64,000 nt of DNA from contig NZ_CP015411.1 in assembly GCF_001750165.1 (NCBI RefSeq), forward strand, positions 304,501-368,500, given 5' to 3'. Origin of the DNA: Pseudoalteromonas luteoviolacea. GTDB taxonomy: Bacteria > Pseudomonadota > Gammaproteobacteria > Enterobacterales > Alteromonadaceae. The translations under genes were made by a program, and so were the position numbers. How positions within the stretch are numbered: the first letter of the stretch is position 1; the number at the start of each line of letters is the position of its first letter. This document shows positions 44,959 to 53,751 of this stretch, in pieces. The notes below the pieces were generated by a model that worked only from the letters and a program-made list of their open reading frames with translations, did no database searches and was not told the DNA's origin.

Positions 44959-46143
44959 ATGATCTCGTCTTATATCACGCATTTCCAGTCACTCGATAGA
45001 CTGCTCCATGAAACACGTCAATATTGGCAACTGATTGCCTTTGATCATCTTGTTACGCCTTGGCCTGAATTAGACGACTACCTATCGGGGTTGGATGAAG
45101 CGACCTTGAGTGCGTTAGATATGGATCAAAGTGCGTTGCAACAGACTCTGTCAGATTATATTCCGCAGCTCGCTGAGATAAGTACACTGACAGAGATACA
45201 CTTAACTGAACGCCATCGACCTGAGCTGCCTTTTTGGCTGAGTAATGGCATAAAGGGGAGAAAAGTAGGTCAGCTACAAGATTTTGTGTCTGCTTTGAAT
45301 GAACGTCATTTACCGGTTTTAGAATGGTGTGCAGGTAAAGGGCACTTGGGTCGGATTTTGGCCTATACGGGGGTGCCTCATGTGGACAGTATTGAGTTAC
45401 AAGCACATCTGTGTGAACAAGGTGCACAAAGTGCTGCACATCAAAAATTAGATATGACTTTTCATTGTGCTGATGTGCTGAGTGAACCTGTAAGTCATCA
45501 TTTTAAAGCTCAGCAACATGCGGTGGCATTGCATGCATGTGGCAAGCTGCATCAAAATTTTATGCGTGAAGCTGCGGCTGCAGGGTGTGAGAGAATTAGC
45601 TTATCACCTTGTTGTTATCACTTGTTTACGAGTGAAGAATACCAGCCGATGAGTGAGTTAGGCAAAGGTGGTGCAGTACGTTTAACGCATAATGACATGA
45701 AATTGGCACTACAAGAAACCGTGACGGCACCGTCGCGTGTGGCCAAAGTGCGCAAAAAAGAGGTGTTATGGCGTTTGGCTTTTGATGCCCTGCGCCGTGA
45801 GATCACGCAAACAGACTACTATGTGAGTGTACCCTCTGTGAATAAAGCGGTTTTCTCTGGAGAGTTTGCTGACTTCTGTGCATGGGCTGCACAAAAGAAA
45901 GGCATTGAATTACCAGCTGAGATAGATTATCCGCGGTATTTAATGCTGGCAGAAAAAAGGCAAAAAGTGACTGAACGCATAGAGTTAGTTCGCCATGGTT
46001 TTAGGCGCGCAATTGAATTGTGGCTTGTACTGGATAGAGTGTTATATTTGCATGCCAAGGGGTATGACGTGACACTTGAGCAGTTTTGTGAAAAGTCACT
46101 GACACCAAGGAATTTACTGATACAGGCGACTAAACGCCAGTAG
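44959..46143 (+). CDS. Class I SAM-dependent methyltransferase
   Basis: 394 residues. The SAM-binding motif is VLEWCAGKGHLGRILAY (about 111-127), with an acidic end to strand 2 (SIELQ) and then FHCADVLSE. A conserved block VALHACGKLHQNFMREAAA and SLSPCCYHLF follows. The DxCCxxH-like cysteines recall Methyltransf_32/GSTCD-like proteins. The substrate is unknown. It is 15 bp upstream of the carbonic anhydrase gene in the same direction, so possibly cotranscribed. Confidence 0.82.
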   Translation: MISSYITHFQSLDRLLHETRQYWQLIAFDHLVTPWPELDDYLSGLDEATLSALDMDQSALQQTLSDYIPQLAEISTLTEIHLTERHRPELPFWLSNGIKGRKVGQLQDFVSALNERHLPVLEWCAGKGHLGRILAYTGVPHVDSIELQAHLCEQGAQSAAHQKLDMTFHCADVLSEPVSHHFKAQQHAVALHACGKLHQNFMREAAAAGCERISLSPCCYHLFTSEEYQPMSELGKGGAVRLTHNDMKLALQETVTAPSRVAKVRKKEVLWRLAFDALRREITQTDYYVSVPSVNKAVFSGEFADFCAWAAQKKGIELPAEIDYPRYLMLAEKRQKVTERIELVRHGFRRAIELWLVLDRVLYLHAKGYDVTLEQFCEKSLTPRNLLIQATKRQ

Positions 46144-46158
46144 CTAAGAGGAAAAAGA

Positions 46159-46833
46159 ATGTGCCATCACCATACCAGCCATTTAGCACACTTGTTGGAA
46201 AATAATCGTCAATGGGCGCAGCGAACACAGGCCCGTGATCCGTCATTTTTTAAGACGTTGTCAATGCAGCAAAACCCTGACTACTTGTGGATAGGTTGCT
46301 CTGATTCTAGGGTACCTGCGAATGAAATCGTCGATCTCATGCCTGGCGAGCTGTTTGTGCATCGCAATGTGGCTAACGTGGTGGTTCATACGGATCATAA
46401 TTGCTTGTCAGTCATGCAGTACGCCGTCGAAGTATTGAAAGTAAGCCATATCATGGTGGTGGGACATTATGGGTGCGGTGGGGTCAAAGCGGCGCTGGAT
46501 GGTGCCAAATTTGGCTTAATTGATAATTGGTTGAGACACGTTGTTGACATCAAAGAAAAGCATCAAGCACTTTTACGCGAAGTTACAGAGATTGAACGCA
46601 GTGACGTATTATGTGAATTGAACGTGATTGAGCAGGTCAGAAATGTATGCCGTACGAGTATCGTACAAGATGCTTGGCAGCGAGGTCAGCAATTGGAGGT
46701 GCATGGCTGGGTATATGGACTGGCGGATGGTTTGCTGAATGAACTGGTACTAGGGGTTAACTCTGAGCAGTGTTTATCATCTAGTTATGAGCAAGCACTC
46801 TTGTCATTGGTCACTCGCCATCTTGATAAATAA
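46159..46833 (+). CDS. can: Beta-class carbonic anhydrase
   Basis: A 224-residue zinc enzyme hydrating CO2. Zinc ligands and catalytic dyad are visible in WIGCSDSRVPANEI (Cys, Asp-Ser-Arg) and VVGHYGCGGVKAAL (His, Cys). HRNVANVVVHTDHNCLSV also matches. The N-terminus MCHHHTSHLAHLLENNRQW is unusually His-rich at residues 3-8. Cytosolic bicarbonate supply is the expected role. Confidence 0.96.
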   Translation: MCHHHTSHLAHLLENNRQWAQRTQARDPSFFKTLSMQQNPDYLWIGCSDSRVPANEIVDLMPGELFVHRNVANVVVHTDHNCLSVMQYAVEVLKVSHIMVVGHYGCGGVKAALDGAKFGLIDNWLRHVVDIKEKHQALLREVTEIERSDVLCELNVIEQVRNVCRTSIVQDAWQRGQQLEVHGWVYGLADGLLNELVLGVNSEQCLSSSYEQALLSLVTRHLDK

Positions 46834-46897
46834 AACGGATGTTTTGGCACACAAGCACATGCGTTATGTGTCTGTGTGCACTTGGTAACGCACAGGA

Positions 46898-47161
46898 TCA
46901 TTCAGTGTCGTCTTGTTGCGCCAACTTAGCTTCAAGTTCTGCAACTTTGGCTTCCAATTCTGTCAATTTTTCGCGAGTTCTGATCAGTACTTTACTTTGA
47001 ATATCAAATTCTTCACGACTTACAAAGTCCATTTCTGTCAGCTTAGTTTGAATCGCTTGCTTGGTTTTTGCTTCAAAAGTTTCTGCTAAATTACGCACAC
47101 CTTGTGGCATATTACTTGAAATCTGTTTGGCAATTTCTTCGATTTTTGCTGGGTTTATCAT
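46898..47161 (-). CDS. ubiK: Ubiquinone biosynthesis accessory factor UbiK
   Basis: An 87-residue protein with an amphipathic N-terminal helix (MINPAKIEEIAKQISSNMP) and a C-terminal coiled coil (SREEFDIQSKVLIRTREKL and an EAKVAELEAKL heptad run). This is the BMFP/YqiC family, UbiK, an accessory factor that works with UbiJ in aerobic ubiquinone synthesis at the membrane. Convergent with carbonic anhydrase; divergent from rep. Confidence 0.9.
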   Translation of the reverse strand: MINPAKIEEIAKQISSNMPQGVRNLAETFEAKTKQAIQTKLTEMDFVSREEFDIQSKVLIRTREKLTELEAKVAELEAKLAQQDDTE

Positions 47162-47349
47162 GTCAGTGCCTTATAGCTAGTTGATGCGCATTATCTTACC
47201 GTAAACCTCTATGCCGATAAACGCATTTTAATCTGTCTTACGTATCTAAACGTCTTAATGTTTAATCATAATCAAAACATTGCAAATTGGTATTGTGGCA
47301 TGAATAAGATAAACTAGGCGGTTCCAGTTACTCAGGGTACTCGCCTTTT

Positions 47350-49362
47350 ATGAAACTCAATCCCAAACAAGATGAAGCCGTCAAATATATTAGTGGGCCA
47401 TGCCTCGTATTGGCAGGAGCTGGCTCAGGAAAAACCCGTGTGATCACGAATAAAATAGCGTACTTGGTACAGCAATGTGAATACAAAGCGCGCAATATCG
47501 CCGCAGTGACTTTCACGAATAAAGCGGCCAAAGAAATGCGTGAGCGTGTGTCGCAGACACTTGGGAAACAAGATGCAAAAGGCTTATGGATCTCAACATT
47601 TCATACTTTGGGACTGAACATTATTAAAAAGGAAGTGAAAACCCTAGGCTTTAAACCAGGCTTTTCATTGTTTGATGACCAAGATACTAATCAGTTGCTT
47701 TCGGAGTTGACAGAAAAAGAGCTCGAAAAAGATAAAGATCTACTTAACTTGCTAAAGATGCAGATCGGTAACTGGAAAAACGATCTGATATTACCTGAGC
47801 GTGCCATCAGAGAAGCACGTGAGCCGCAAAAAGCACTCTTTGCCCAGTTGTATGCCCGTTATCAAACTCAGCTTAGAGCCTATAACGCCTTAGACTTTGA
47901 TGATTTGATCATGGTTCCTACTTTACTACTTGGTAGCTCAGCAGACGTGAGGGAGCGTTGGCAAAATCAGTTTAGATACTTGCTGGTGGATGAATATCAA
48001 GATACCAATACCAGTCAATATCAATTGGTTAAATTACTTGTGGGTGAACGCGCACGGTTTACAGTAGTAGGCGATGATGATCAGTCTATTTATTCATGGC
48101 GTGGTGCGAAACCGCAAAATTTGGTGCTATTGAGTAAAGATTATCCGGGGCTTAGATTAATTAAGCTGGAACAAAACTACCGCAGTGCAGGTCGCATATT
48201 GAAGTCTGCCAATATCTTGATAGCGAATAATCCCCATGAATTTGATAAGAAGCTATTCAGTGAGCTTGGGTATGGCGATCCGCTGCGTGTGATCGCCACC
48301 CGTGATGAAGAACATGAAGCTGAGCGAGTGGTGGCGGAAATTATTTCGCATAAGTTTATGAAACGCACTAGCTATAAAGATTATGCGATTTTATACCGAG
48401 GTAACCATCAAGCACGGGTATTTGAAAAAGCCTTGATGGCAAACCGTATTCCTTACAAGATCAGTGGCGGCATGTCATTTTTCGCTCGCAGTGAAATTAA
48501 AGACATCATGGCTTATTTACGACTATTGGTGAATCAAGATGATGATAATGCATTTTTACGCATCGTTAACACACCAAGACGTGAAATTGGCCCCGTGACA
48601 CTCGAAAAGTTGGGAAGTTTGGCCAATGATAAGCATATCAGTTTGTTTGAGGCATGTTTTGATAGTGACTTAACACAGCGTCTGACAGGTAAAGGGTTTA
48701 ATGCGTTAGCAGGCTTTGCGCGATGGGTGGTGGAGCTGAGTGATCGTGCGGTGAGAGGCGATACGCTTGAAGCCGTTAAAGATATGATCCGTGAGATTAA
48801 TTATGAGACGTATTTATACGAATCTTCAACCAGTGCAAAAGCCGCAGAAATGCGTATGAAAAATGTCTCTGAGCTATATCGCTGGATCAGTGACATGCTC
48901 ACGGGGGATGCTGATAATCCGCCGATGACTTTGTCTGAGGTGGTGACGAAGTTAACACTCAGAGATATGCTAGAGCGCAACGAGGAAGAAGATGAAAGCG
49001 ATGCTGTACAGCTACTGACATTACATGCTTCAAAAGGCTTGGAATATCCGCATGTATTTATGGTGGGTATGGAAGAGGGGTTATTACCACATCAAACCAG
49101 CATTGATGAAGACAATGTAGAAGAAGAAAGGCGACTGGCATATGTTGGGATCACCCGAGCTCAGCAAACACTGACCCTGACTTATGCAAAAAGTCGCCGT
49201 CAGTTCGGTGAGCAAATAACACCAGAGCTGAGCCGTTTTGTTCAAGAGTTACCGCAAGATGACTTGCAATTTGAAGGCAAAAAAGCGGTGGTATCACAAT
49301 CAGAGAGAATGGAAAAAGGTCAAGCGCGTGTAGCCAATTTACGCGCAATGTTAAAACGTTAA
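47350..49362 (+). CDS. rep: ATP-dependent DNA helicase Rep
   Basis: A 670-residue UvrD/Rep superfamily 1A 3'-5' helicase that clears obstacles ahead of replication forks. MKLNPKQDEAVKYISGP starts as in Rep. Walker A AGAGSGKTRVITNK (about 22-35), DEYQDTN (about 214), GDDDQSIYSWRGA and the late VALTLHASKGLEYPHVF-type motif (LLTLHASKGLEYPHVF) are present. Length matches E. coli Rep (673 aa). The end overlaps the convergent GGDEF gene by 12 bp. Confidence 0.96.
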   Translation: MKLNPKQDEAVKYISGPCLVLAGAGSGKTRVITNKIAYLVQQCEYKARNIAAVTFTNKAAKEMRERVSQTLGKQDAKGLWISTFHTLGLNIIKKEVKTLGFKPGFSLFDDQDTNQLLSELTEKELEKDKDLLNLLKMQIGNWKNDLILPERAIREAREPQKALFAQLYARYQTQLRAYNALDFDDLIMVPTLLLGSSADVRERWQNQFRYLLVDEYQDTNTSQYQLVKLLVGERARFTVVGDDDQSIYSWRGAKPQNLVLLSKDYPGLRLIKLEQNYRSAGRILKSANILIANNPHEFDKKLFSELGYGDPLRVIATRDEEHEAERVVAEIISHKFMKRTSYKDYAILYRGNHQARVFEKALMANRIPYKISGGMSFFARSEIKDIMAYLRLLVNQDDDNAFLRIVNTPRREIGPVTLEKLGSLANDKHISLFEACFDSDLTQRLTGKGFNALAGFARWVVELSDRAVRGDTLEAVKDMIREINYETYLYESSTSAKAAEMRMKNVSELYRWISDMLTGDADNPPMTLSEVVTKLTLRDMLERNEEEDESDAVQLLTLHASKGLEYPHVFMVGMEEGLLPHQTSIDEDNVEEERRLAYVGITRAQQTLTLTYAKSRRQFGEQITPELSRFVQELPQDDLQFEGKKAVVSQSERMEKGQARVANLRAMLKR

Positions 49363-51921
49363 AGTTTCTTGCTCGTCAATGTCAGTGACGTTTTGACGAG
49401 CACTCTTTAAGTTTTGTTGTTTGCCAAAGAACAGCTTTAGTCCATGTTTTTCTAATAAACTTCTGAAGTTCAAAATGGCAGGGCCTTTGGCGATAACCTG
49501 AATTGATTTTAATTTAGTTATTGCCAAAATTCCTTGTAGTTGAATGTCGTAACTGTTTTGTTGTAATACACGCTTACTAAATACAGAGCTCAGCAATACA
49601 TATTTAAATTCAATGCTACTCAAAAAGGCTAAGTCGCAACGATCTTTGGCAAAATCGTTGAGGCCAATGTTGACGCCTAATTGTGGAAGTTCTTTGAGGT
49701 TTTCCAACTGTACGCTGGATGCGTATCTAACTTCATTTTCATCAAACATTAGGCAAAGCTGGGTGTCGTTGTTGTTGAACATTTGCTTTAATGTCGAAAA
49801 AGCAGAGGACTCCAAAATGACTGTTGAGCATGCAAATAACACGTCTTGGTCATAACTTTGCGCAATCTTTAACGCTTTTTCTAATAACCCCAGCTCAATG
49901 TCTAAGTGTTCATCCTTTGCTGCAGCAAATTTTTTCAAGACATCAAAGCTGGTACTGCCCAACACTGGATGCTCGCCAAAAGCTTCTAAAGTAATAATGT
50001 GTGATGAGTGATTGGTAAAATCAACAATATCAGTACTTCTAAAGTGTGTCGGTAGGGCGGTTAAGTGATGCTGTTCCTCGGGTTTATTTGTACTACTCGC
50101 AGCAGCAGTGAGTAATGGATGATAAAACTCATAACGGCCGCGCCCAGCATTTTTTGCATAGTACATAGCGGCATCAGCATCACGAATAATCTCATCGGTA
50201 TTTTTGTAATTTTTATTACTGTAAGTAATACCAATACTCGCACCACTTTGCATGCAGACGCCTTTCATACAGAATGGCTGCTGCATTACCCTTATTAAAC
50301 GCTTGGCAACATCTTCAGCTTGCTGTTTGTCTGTCAGGTGATCGAGTAAAATTACGAATTCATCACCCGCAAGGCGCGCAAGTAGGTCATGCTCTCGGAT
50401 GCATTCTGAAAATGCCGTACTGACCCAAATTAAAAACTGATCGCCTGCTTGGTGGCCTAGCTCATCATTGATCACTTTAAACTTGTCGAGATCAATAAAT
50501 AGTACTGCGAAGTTATGCTCTGGATATCGTTGATATTTTTGTAATGTCTTTTCAAGCTGAGTTAAAAAGAGGCTGCGATTTGGCAACGATGTGAGTGGAT
50601 CGTGATGTGCATCATGATAGAGCTGTTGTTCAATTTTCTTACGCTCTTCAATTTGCATTTGCAGATGTAAATTTGTTTGGCGTAGTGCTTTGGTTTTTTC
50701 TGCTACACGATGTTCCAGCTCTTGGTTACTTGCTTTGAGTGCTTGATTAGCCAAATGCGTCTGTAAGACTGACGCTATTTGATTTGATACAAAGGAAATC
50801 AGCTCAACGTCTTCATGATTATATTCGTACTCATGGTTATACGCTTGGCAGGCGATTAAACCAATCACTCCCTTGGCTGTTTTGAGCGGTGCACCCAACC
50901 AGCTGGTGGCAGTTTCTAAATCGTCGTAATCGGGAGGGCGTTGCACCACGCCACCATCTATCAAAATTGCGGCACGTTGTGTGTCGATTAGTTGACTGCG
51001 CTCAGTGGTGATAACCAGTTCGCTGTAGCCTTTGGCAAAAGGCCGTGGGCGATACTCTGTGACTTCATCGATACAATAAGGAAAACTCAACCAGTTGGAG
51101 CCGGTGTCATGTAAAGCAATATAGAGGTTATTGGCAAAGGTGATGGAGCGAATAATCTTATGGACTTGTTTATAAACATCATCGATATCACTAAACTGGG
51201 TTGCCAATTCAGAAATCTTAAATAAAATTTGTTGCCGTTCCAGTGCGCGTTTACGTTGTTCTATTTCTTTATTGAGCGCATCGTTACTTTGCATCAATGC
51301 ACGTGTACGGATCTTCACCTCAGATTCTAACAATTCACGTTTTTTGACACGTTCAATGGCTGTTGCCAAGTACAAAGACATCACCTCAAGAAGCTCAATT
51401 TGGTGTTCACTGTAAGCTTGTTGAGGTTGATAACTTTGCGAGACCATTACGCCTATGATGTTTTTATCACGGAATATGGGAACGCCAACCCAGTGTTCCG
51501 CGGGGCTACCAAGGGCCTTGAACATGCAGTCATCTATCATTTTCTGCATTTCATCTTTGGTTAAATACAGCACCTTTTTGGTGTTAAATACATATCCTGT
51601 GACACCTTGATCAAAATGATGAGATTCATGTAAAGGTACTGAAATCCCATCTTTTTCATCAACGAAATAAGAAAGCTCTAAGGTTTGAGTAAACTGGTTC
51701 TGTAATACAACATAAAAGCTTTTACTTGGTAAATGTTGTTCTAAAATACTGTGGATAGCAGGGTATAAAAGGGTTAGCTCAGCAACTGTACTAGCCTGCT
51801 CAGAGAGCTGTATCAAGGCATGTTGCAAGTGATAGTTTTGTTTGTATTTTTTCAGCAAGGACTCTAAGCGGCGATTCTTCCGAGTAAGCTTGCGAATTGC
51901 AACGTCGTTTGGATCTTCCAA
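49351..51921 (-). CDS. GAF-GAF-GGDEF diguanylate cyclase with degenerate EAL-like domain
   Basis: 856 residues, no membrane segment. A first GAF-like domain (about 40-190), a coiled coil, a second GAF-like domain (about 235-390), another coiled coil, then GGDEF (about 430-590). The active site is AGDEF in LARLAGDEFVILL. The inhibitory I-site RxxD (REHD) lies five residues before it, so cyclic-di-GMP synthesis with product inhibition is plausible. The last 230 residues track an EAL domain in order: LGVNIGLNDFAKDRCDLAFL stands where LGVxIALDDFGTGYSSLxYL is expected, and IQVIAKGPA replaces LKVVAEGVE. Catalytic EAL and metal ligands are lost. Probably a binding or vestigial domain. Confidence 0.88.
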   Translation of the reverse strand: MEDPNDVAIRKLTRKNRRLESLLKKYKQNYHLQHALIQLSEQASTVAELTLLYPAIHSILEQHLPSKSFYVVLQNQFTQTLELSYFVDEKDGISVPLHESHHFDQGVTGYVFNTKKVLYLTKDEMQKMIDDCMFKALGSPAEHWVGVPIFRDKNIIGVMVSQSYQPQQAYSEHQIELLEVMSLYLATAIERVKKRELLESEVKIRTRALMQSNDALNKEIEQRKRALERQQILFKISELATQFSDIDDVYKQVHKIIRSITFANNLYIALHDTGSNWLSFPYCIDEVTEYRPRPFAKGYSELVITTERSQLIDTQRAAILIDGGVVQRPPDYDDLETATSWLGAPLKTAKGVIGLIACQAYNHEYEYNHEDVELISFVSNQIASVLQTHLANQALKASNQELEHRVAEKTKALRQTNLHLQMQIEERKKIEQQLYHDAHHDPLTSLPNRSLFLTQLEKTLQKYQRYPEHNFAVLFIDLDKFKVINDELGHQAGDQFLIWVSTAFSECIREHDLLARLAGDEFVILLDHLTDKQQAEDVAKRLIRVMQQPFCMKGVCMQSGASIGITYSNKNYKNTDEIIRDADAAMYYAKNAGRGRYEFYHPLLTAAASSTNKPEEQHHLTALPTHFRSTDIVDFTNHSSHIITLEAFGEHPVLGSTSFDVLKKFAAAKDEHLDIELGLLEKALKIAQSYDQDVLFACSTVILESSAFSTLKQMFNNNDTQLCLMFDENEVRYASSVQLENLKELPQLGVNIGLNDFAKDRCDLAFLSSIEFKYVLLSSVFSKRVLQQNSYDIQLQGILAITKLKSIQVIAKGPAILNFRSLLEKHGLKLFFGKQQNLKSARQNVTDIDEQETLTF

Positions 51922-52033
51922 TGATTAAACCAAAGGCTATTATTGTTTATTTATTAAACTTTATATTTTCACTTTTGACTTTAGGGGTCAAGTGTAAAAT
52001 GTTAATTCAGTTCTTAGATAAACATTTTGCCTT

Positions 52034-52069
52034 AATAGAGACAAATATGCGAGTACTTGTCTCTATTTT
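52034..52069. terminator. Perfect 11-bp inverted repeat between the GGDEF and cytochrome c genes
   Basis: AATAGAGACAA (52034-52044) and TTGTCTCTATT (52057-52067) with a 12-base loop, followed by T's on the plus strand. It sits just past the cytochrome c stop on the minus strand, where the T run is weak. It probably terminates that gene, but orientation is uncertain. Confidence 0.6.
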
Positions 52070-52080
52070 TTAAACGACTT

Positions 52081-52470
52081 TTATTTGAGCATAAAGTCGA
52101 TAGCGGCTTGTATTTCTTCGTCACTACAGTCCATACAAGTCCCCTTCGGTGGCATGGCATTAAATCCATTTATTGCATGATCAAGTAGTACGTCTGCGCC
52201 CTTAGTTAAACGAGTAGCCCACTCGTCTGCTGTTTTTGGTGCGCCAAGTGCGCCTGTACCGTGGCAAGCAAAACAGGATGCTTGATATATTTGTTCACCA
52301 GAGCGAGGACCAGATGGGACTGTGGCTGCCGTATCTTCGGCACCGGCTAAGTAGACAGAACCTATCGGGGTTAAACGCTTTTTGATGGCTTCTTCGGTTA
52401 GAGAATTATCATACGGCTGGGCGACGGTGGCCGTGGATAGCATTAAGAGTGCTGCTGACAGTTTCTTCAT
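52081..52470 (-). CDS. Cytochrome c (c5 type), monoheme, exported
   Basis: 129 residues. Signal peptide about 1-17 (MKKLSAALLMLSTATVA). One heme motif CFACH at about 65-69 (IYQASCFACHGTGALGAPK), the axial Met probably in FNAMPPKGTCMDCSDEE. The late CxxC pair is typical of cytochrome c5. A soluble periplasmic electron carrier. Monocistronic, start supported by GGTAA on the coding strand. Confidence 0.92.
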   Translation of the reverse strand: MKKLSAALLMLSTATVAQPYDNSLTEEAIKKRLTPIGSVYLAGAEDTAATVPSGPRSGEQIYQASCFACHGTGALGAPKTADEWATRLTKGADVLLDHAINGFNAMPPKGTCMDCSDEEIQAAIDFMLK

Positions 52471-52677
52471 TTACCTTGCTCACTTCAAATTTAATGTCTT
52501 CGATCACGAAGCACGACGGATGACGGTTCCTAATTGAGTATAACGTCACCACCTAATTAGTTAAAATTTAAACTTGATCTTAAGCGTATAAAAAACAAAT
52601 TTTATTGCGTTAGGGCAAAGATTTGGTCTTTTTGTGCTTAAAATCAAGTAAATTTTTTGGAGCAGAGAACAGACTTA

Positions 52678-53331
52678 TTAATCGATTAGCTGTGCGAGGC
52701 GCTTAATCGCTTTTTCTATGCCCGCCGAGGCTTCGCTGATGTTACTTGCGAGCATGTAAGCGGGTGTACTGATAACCTTTTGTTGCTCATCAACAACGAT
52801 ATCTGTCACAGCACAGTCAACATGCGTAGCACCGAGTGCGTTCACTGCTGCGGCTGTATCAGAGTCATTACCAATTGTGGCTTTTGTACCAGCTTGGTGA
52901 ATATGTCCTATAAGTGCTGGTGCAATGCATAGGTATGTGATTGGCTTACTTTTCTGGCTAAATTGTTGGCATACAGACTTAAGCGAATCCAGTATCTGAG
53001 ACTCTGCTCCTTTAAATGCAAAATCTGACAAGTTTTTAGCGACACCAAACCCGCCTGGGATAACTAATGCGGCAAATTCATCGACATTAAGCTGTGCCAG
53101 ATCTGAGATATCACCGCGTGCGATTCGCGCAGCTTCTGTCAATACATTGCGAGTTTCTGCTTGCTCTTCACCAGTGACATGATTAATAACATGGTGTTGT
53201 TCAATGTTTGGTGCAAAACAACGATAAGTAATGTTTTGCTGTTCTAGGTGTAGCATGGTCAACACTGATTCATGGATCTCTGCACCGTCAAATACCCCAC
53301 AACCACTAAAAATGATTGCTACTTGTTTCAT
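52678..53331 (-). CDS. elbB: ElbB-like glyoxalase/DJ-1 family protein
   Basis: 217 residues from the ATG at 53331, chosen for AGGAGAT upstream and the family start MKQVAIIFSGCGVFDGAEIHES. DJ-1/PfpI-type fold with VIPGGFGVAKNLSDFAFKG and the nucleophile-elbow Cys in ITYLCIAPALIGH. ElbB has been linked to isoprenoid pathways in E. coli and shows glyoxalase activity; the physiological role is open. Monocistronic. Confidence 0.93.
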   Translation of the reverse strand: MKQVAIIFSGCGVFDGAEIHESVLTMLHLEQQNITYRCFAPNIEQHHVINHVTGEEQAETRNVLTEAARIARGDISDLAQLNVDEFAALVIPGGFGVAKNLSDFAFKGAESQILDSLKSVCQQFSQKSKPITYLCIAPALIGHIHQAGTKATIGNDSDTAAAVNALGATHVDCAVTDIVVDEQQKVISTPAYMLASNISEASAGIEKAIKRLAQLID

Positions 53332-53751
53332 TTTATATCTCCTAAGGCTTATTGTGCCTGCTATATTCAATGTAAGAATGCCAACTGTGAAAAAAAATAT
53401 AAAGGATCTGCTTTGATCTTTGATCAATTATGTTAGTATACGCGTCCGCTCGAAATAACGGGTCGTTTTATCACCAGTTTTCTAGGGTGAAAAATACATG
53501 AGTTATGACATTTCCACAAATTGAACTTGTGGTGTATGTTATTTATATTTTGTATTTTGCTTTTTTTATCAATGGTTTGTACTTATTGGGTCACTAGCTA
53601 AGATTTATAGCTGGTGTTTTTCTTGTGTTTATCTACAAAGTTATCCACAGTTTTTCCTTATTAAGTTTCATTGCACTCCTCTCGTTTTATGCTAAGCCTT
53701 GTGGCATCCTTAGCAAGTTATTAAATTTCATTTATTAGGATCCAAAATACT
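53332..53751 (+). promoter_or_regulatory. Non-coding region between elbB and polA with DnaA boxes
   Basis: 420 bases without a gene. It contains a consensus DnaA box TTATCCACA at 53641-53649 and a one-mismatch box TTATCTACA at 53629-53637, 3 bases apart on the same strand. A 6-bp inverted repeat CCACAA/TTGTGG lies at 53514-53532. The polA ribosome site TAGGA is at about 53737. A DnaA-responsive polA promoter is inference; the region lacks the AT-rich unwinding element and box array of an origin. Confidence 0.45.

Noticed and set aside
53332..53427. N-terminal extension of ElbB
   Set aside because: AGGAGAT precedes the ATG at 53331, and the family begins exactly there.
53514..53649. Possible replication origin near polA
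   Set aside because: Only two DnaA boxes, no box array, no AT-rich 13-mers and no dnaA or gidA/parA neighbours.
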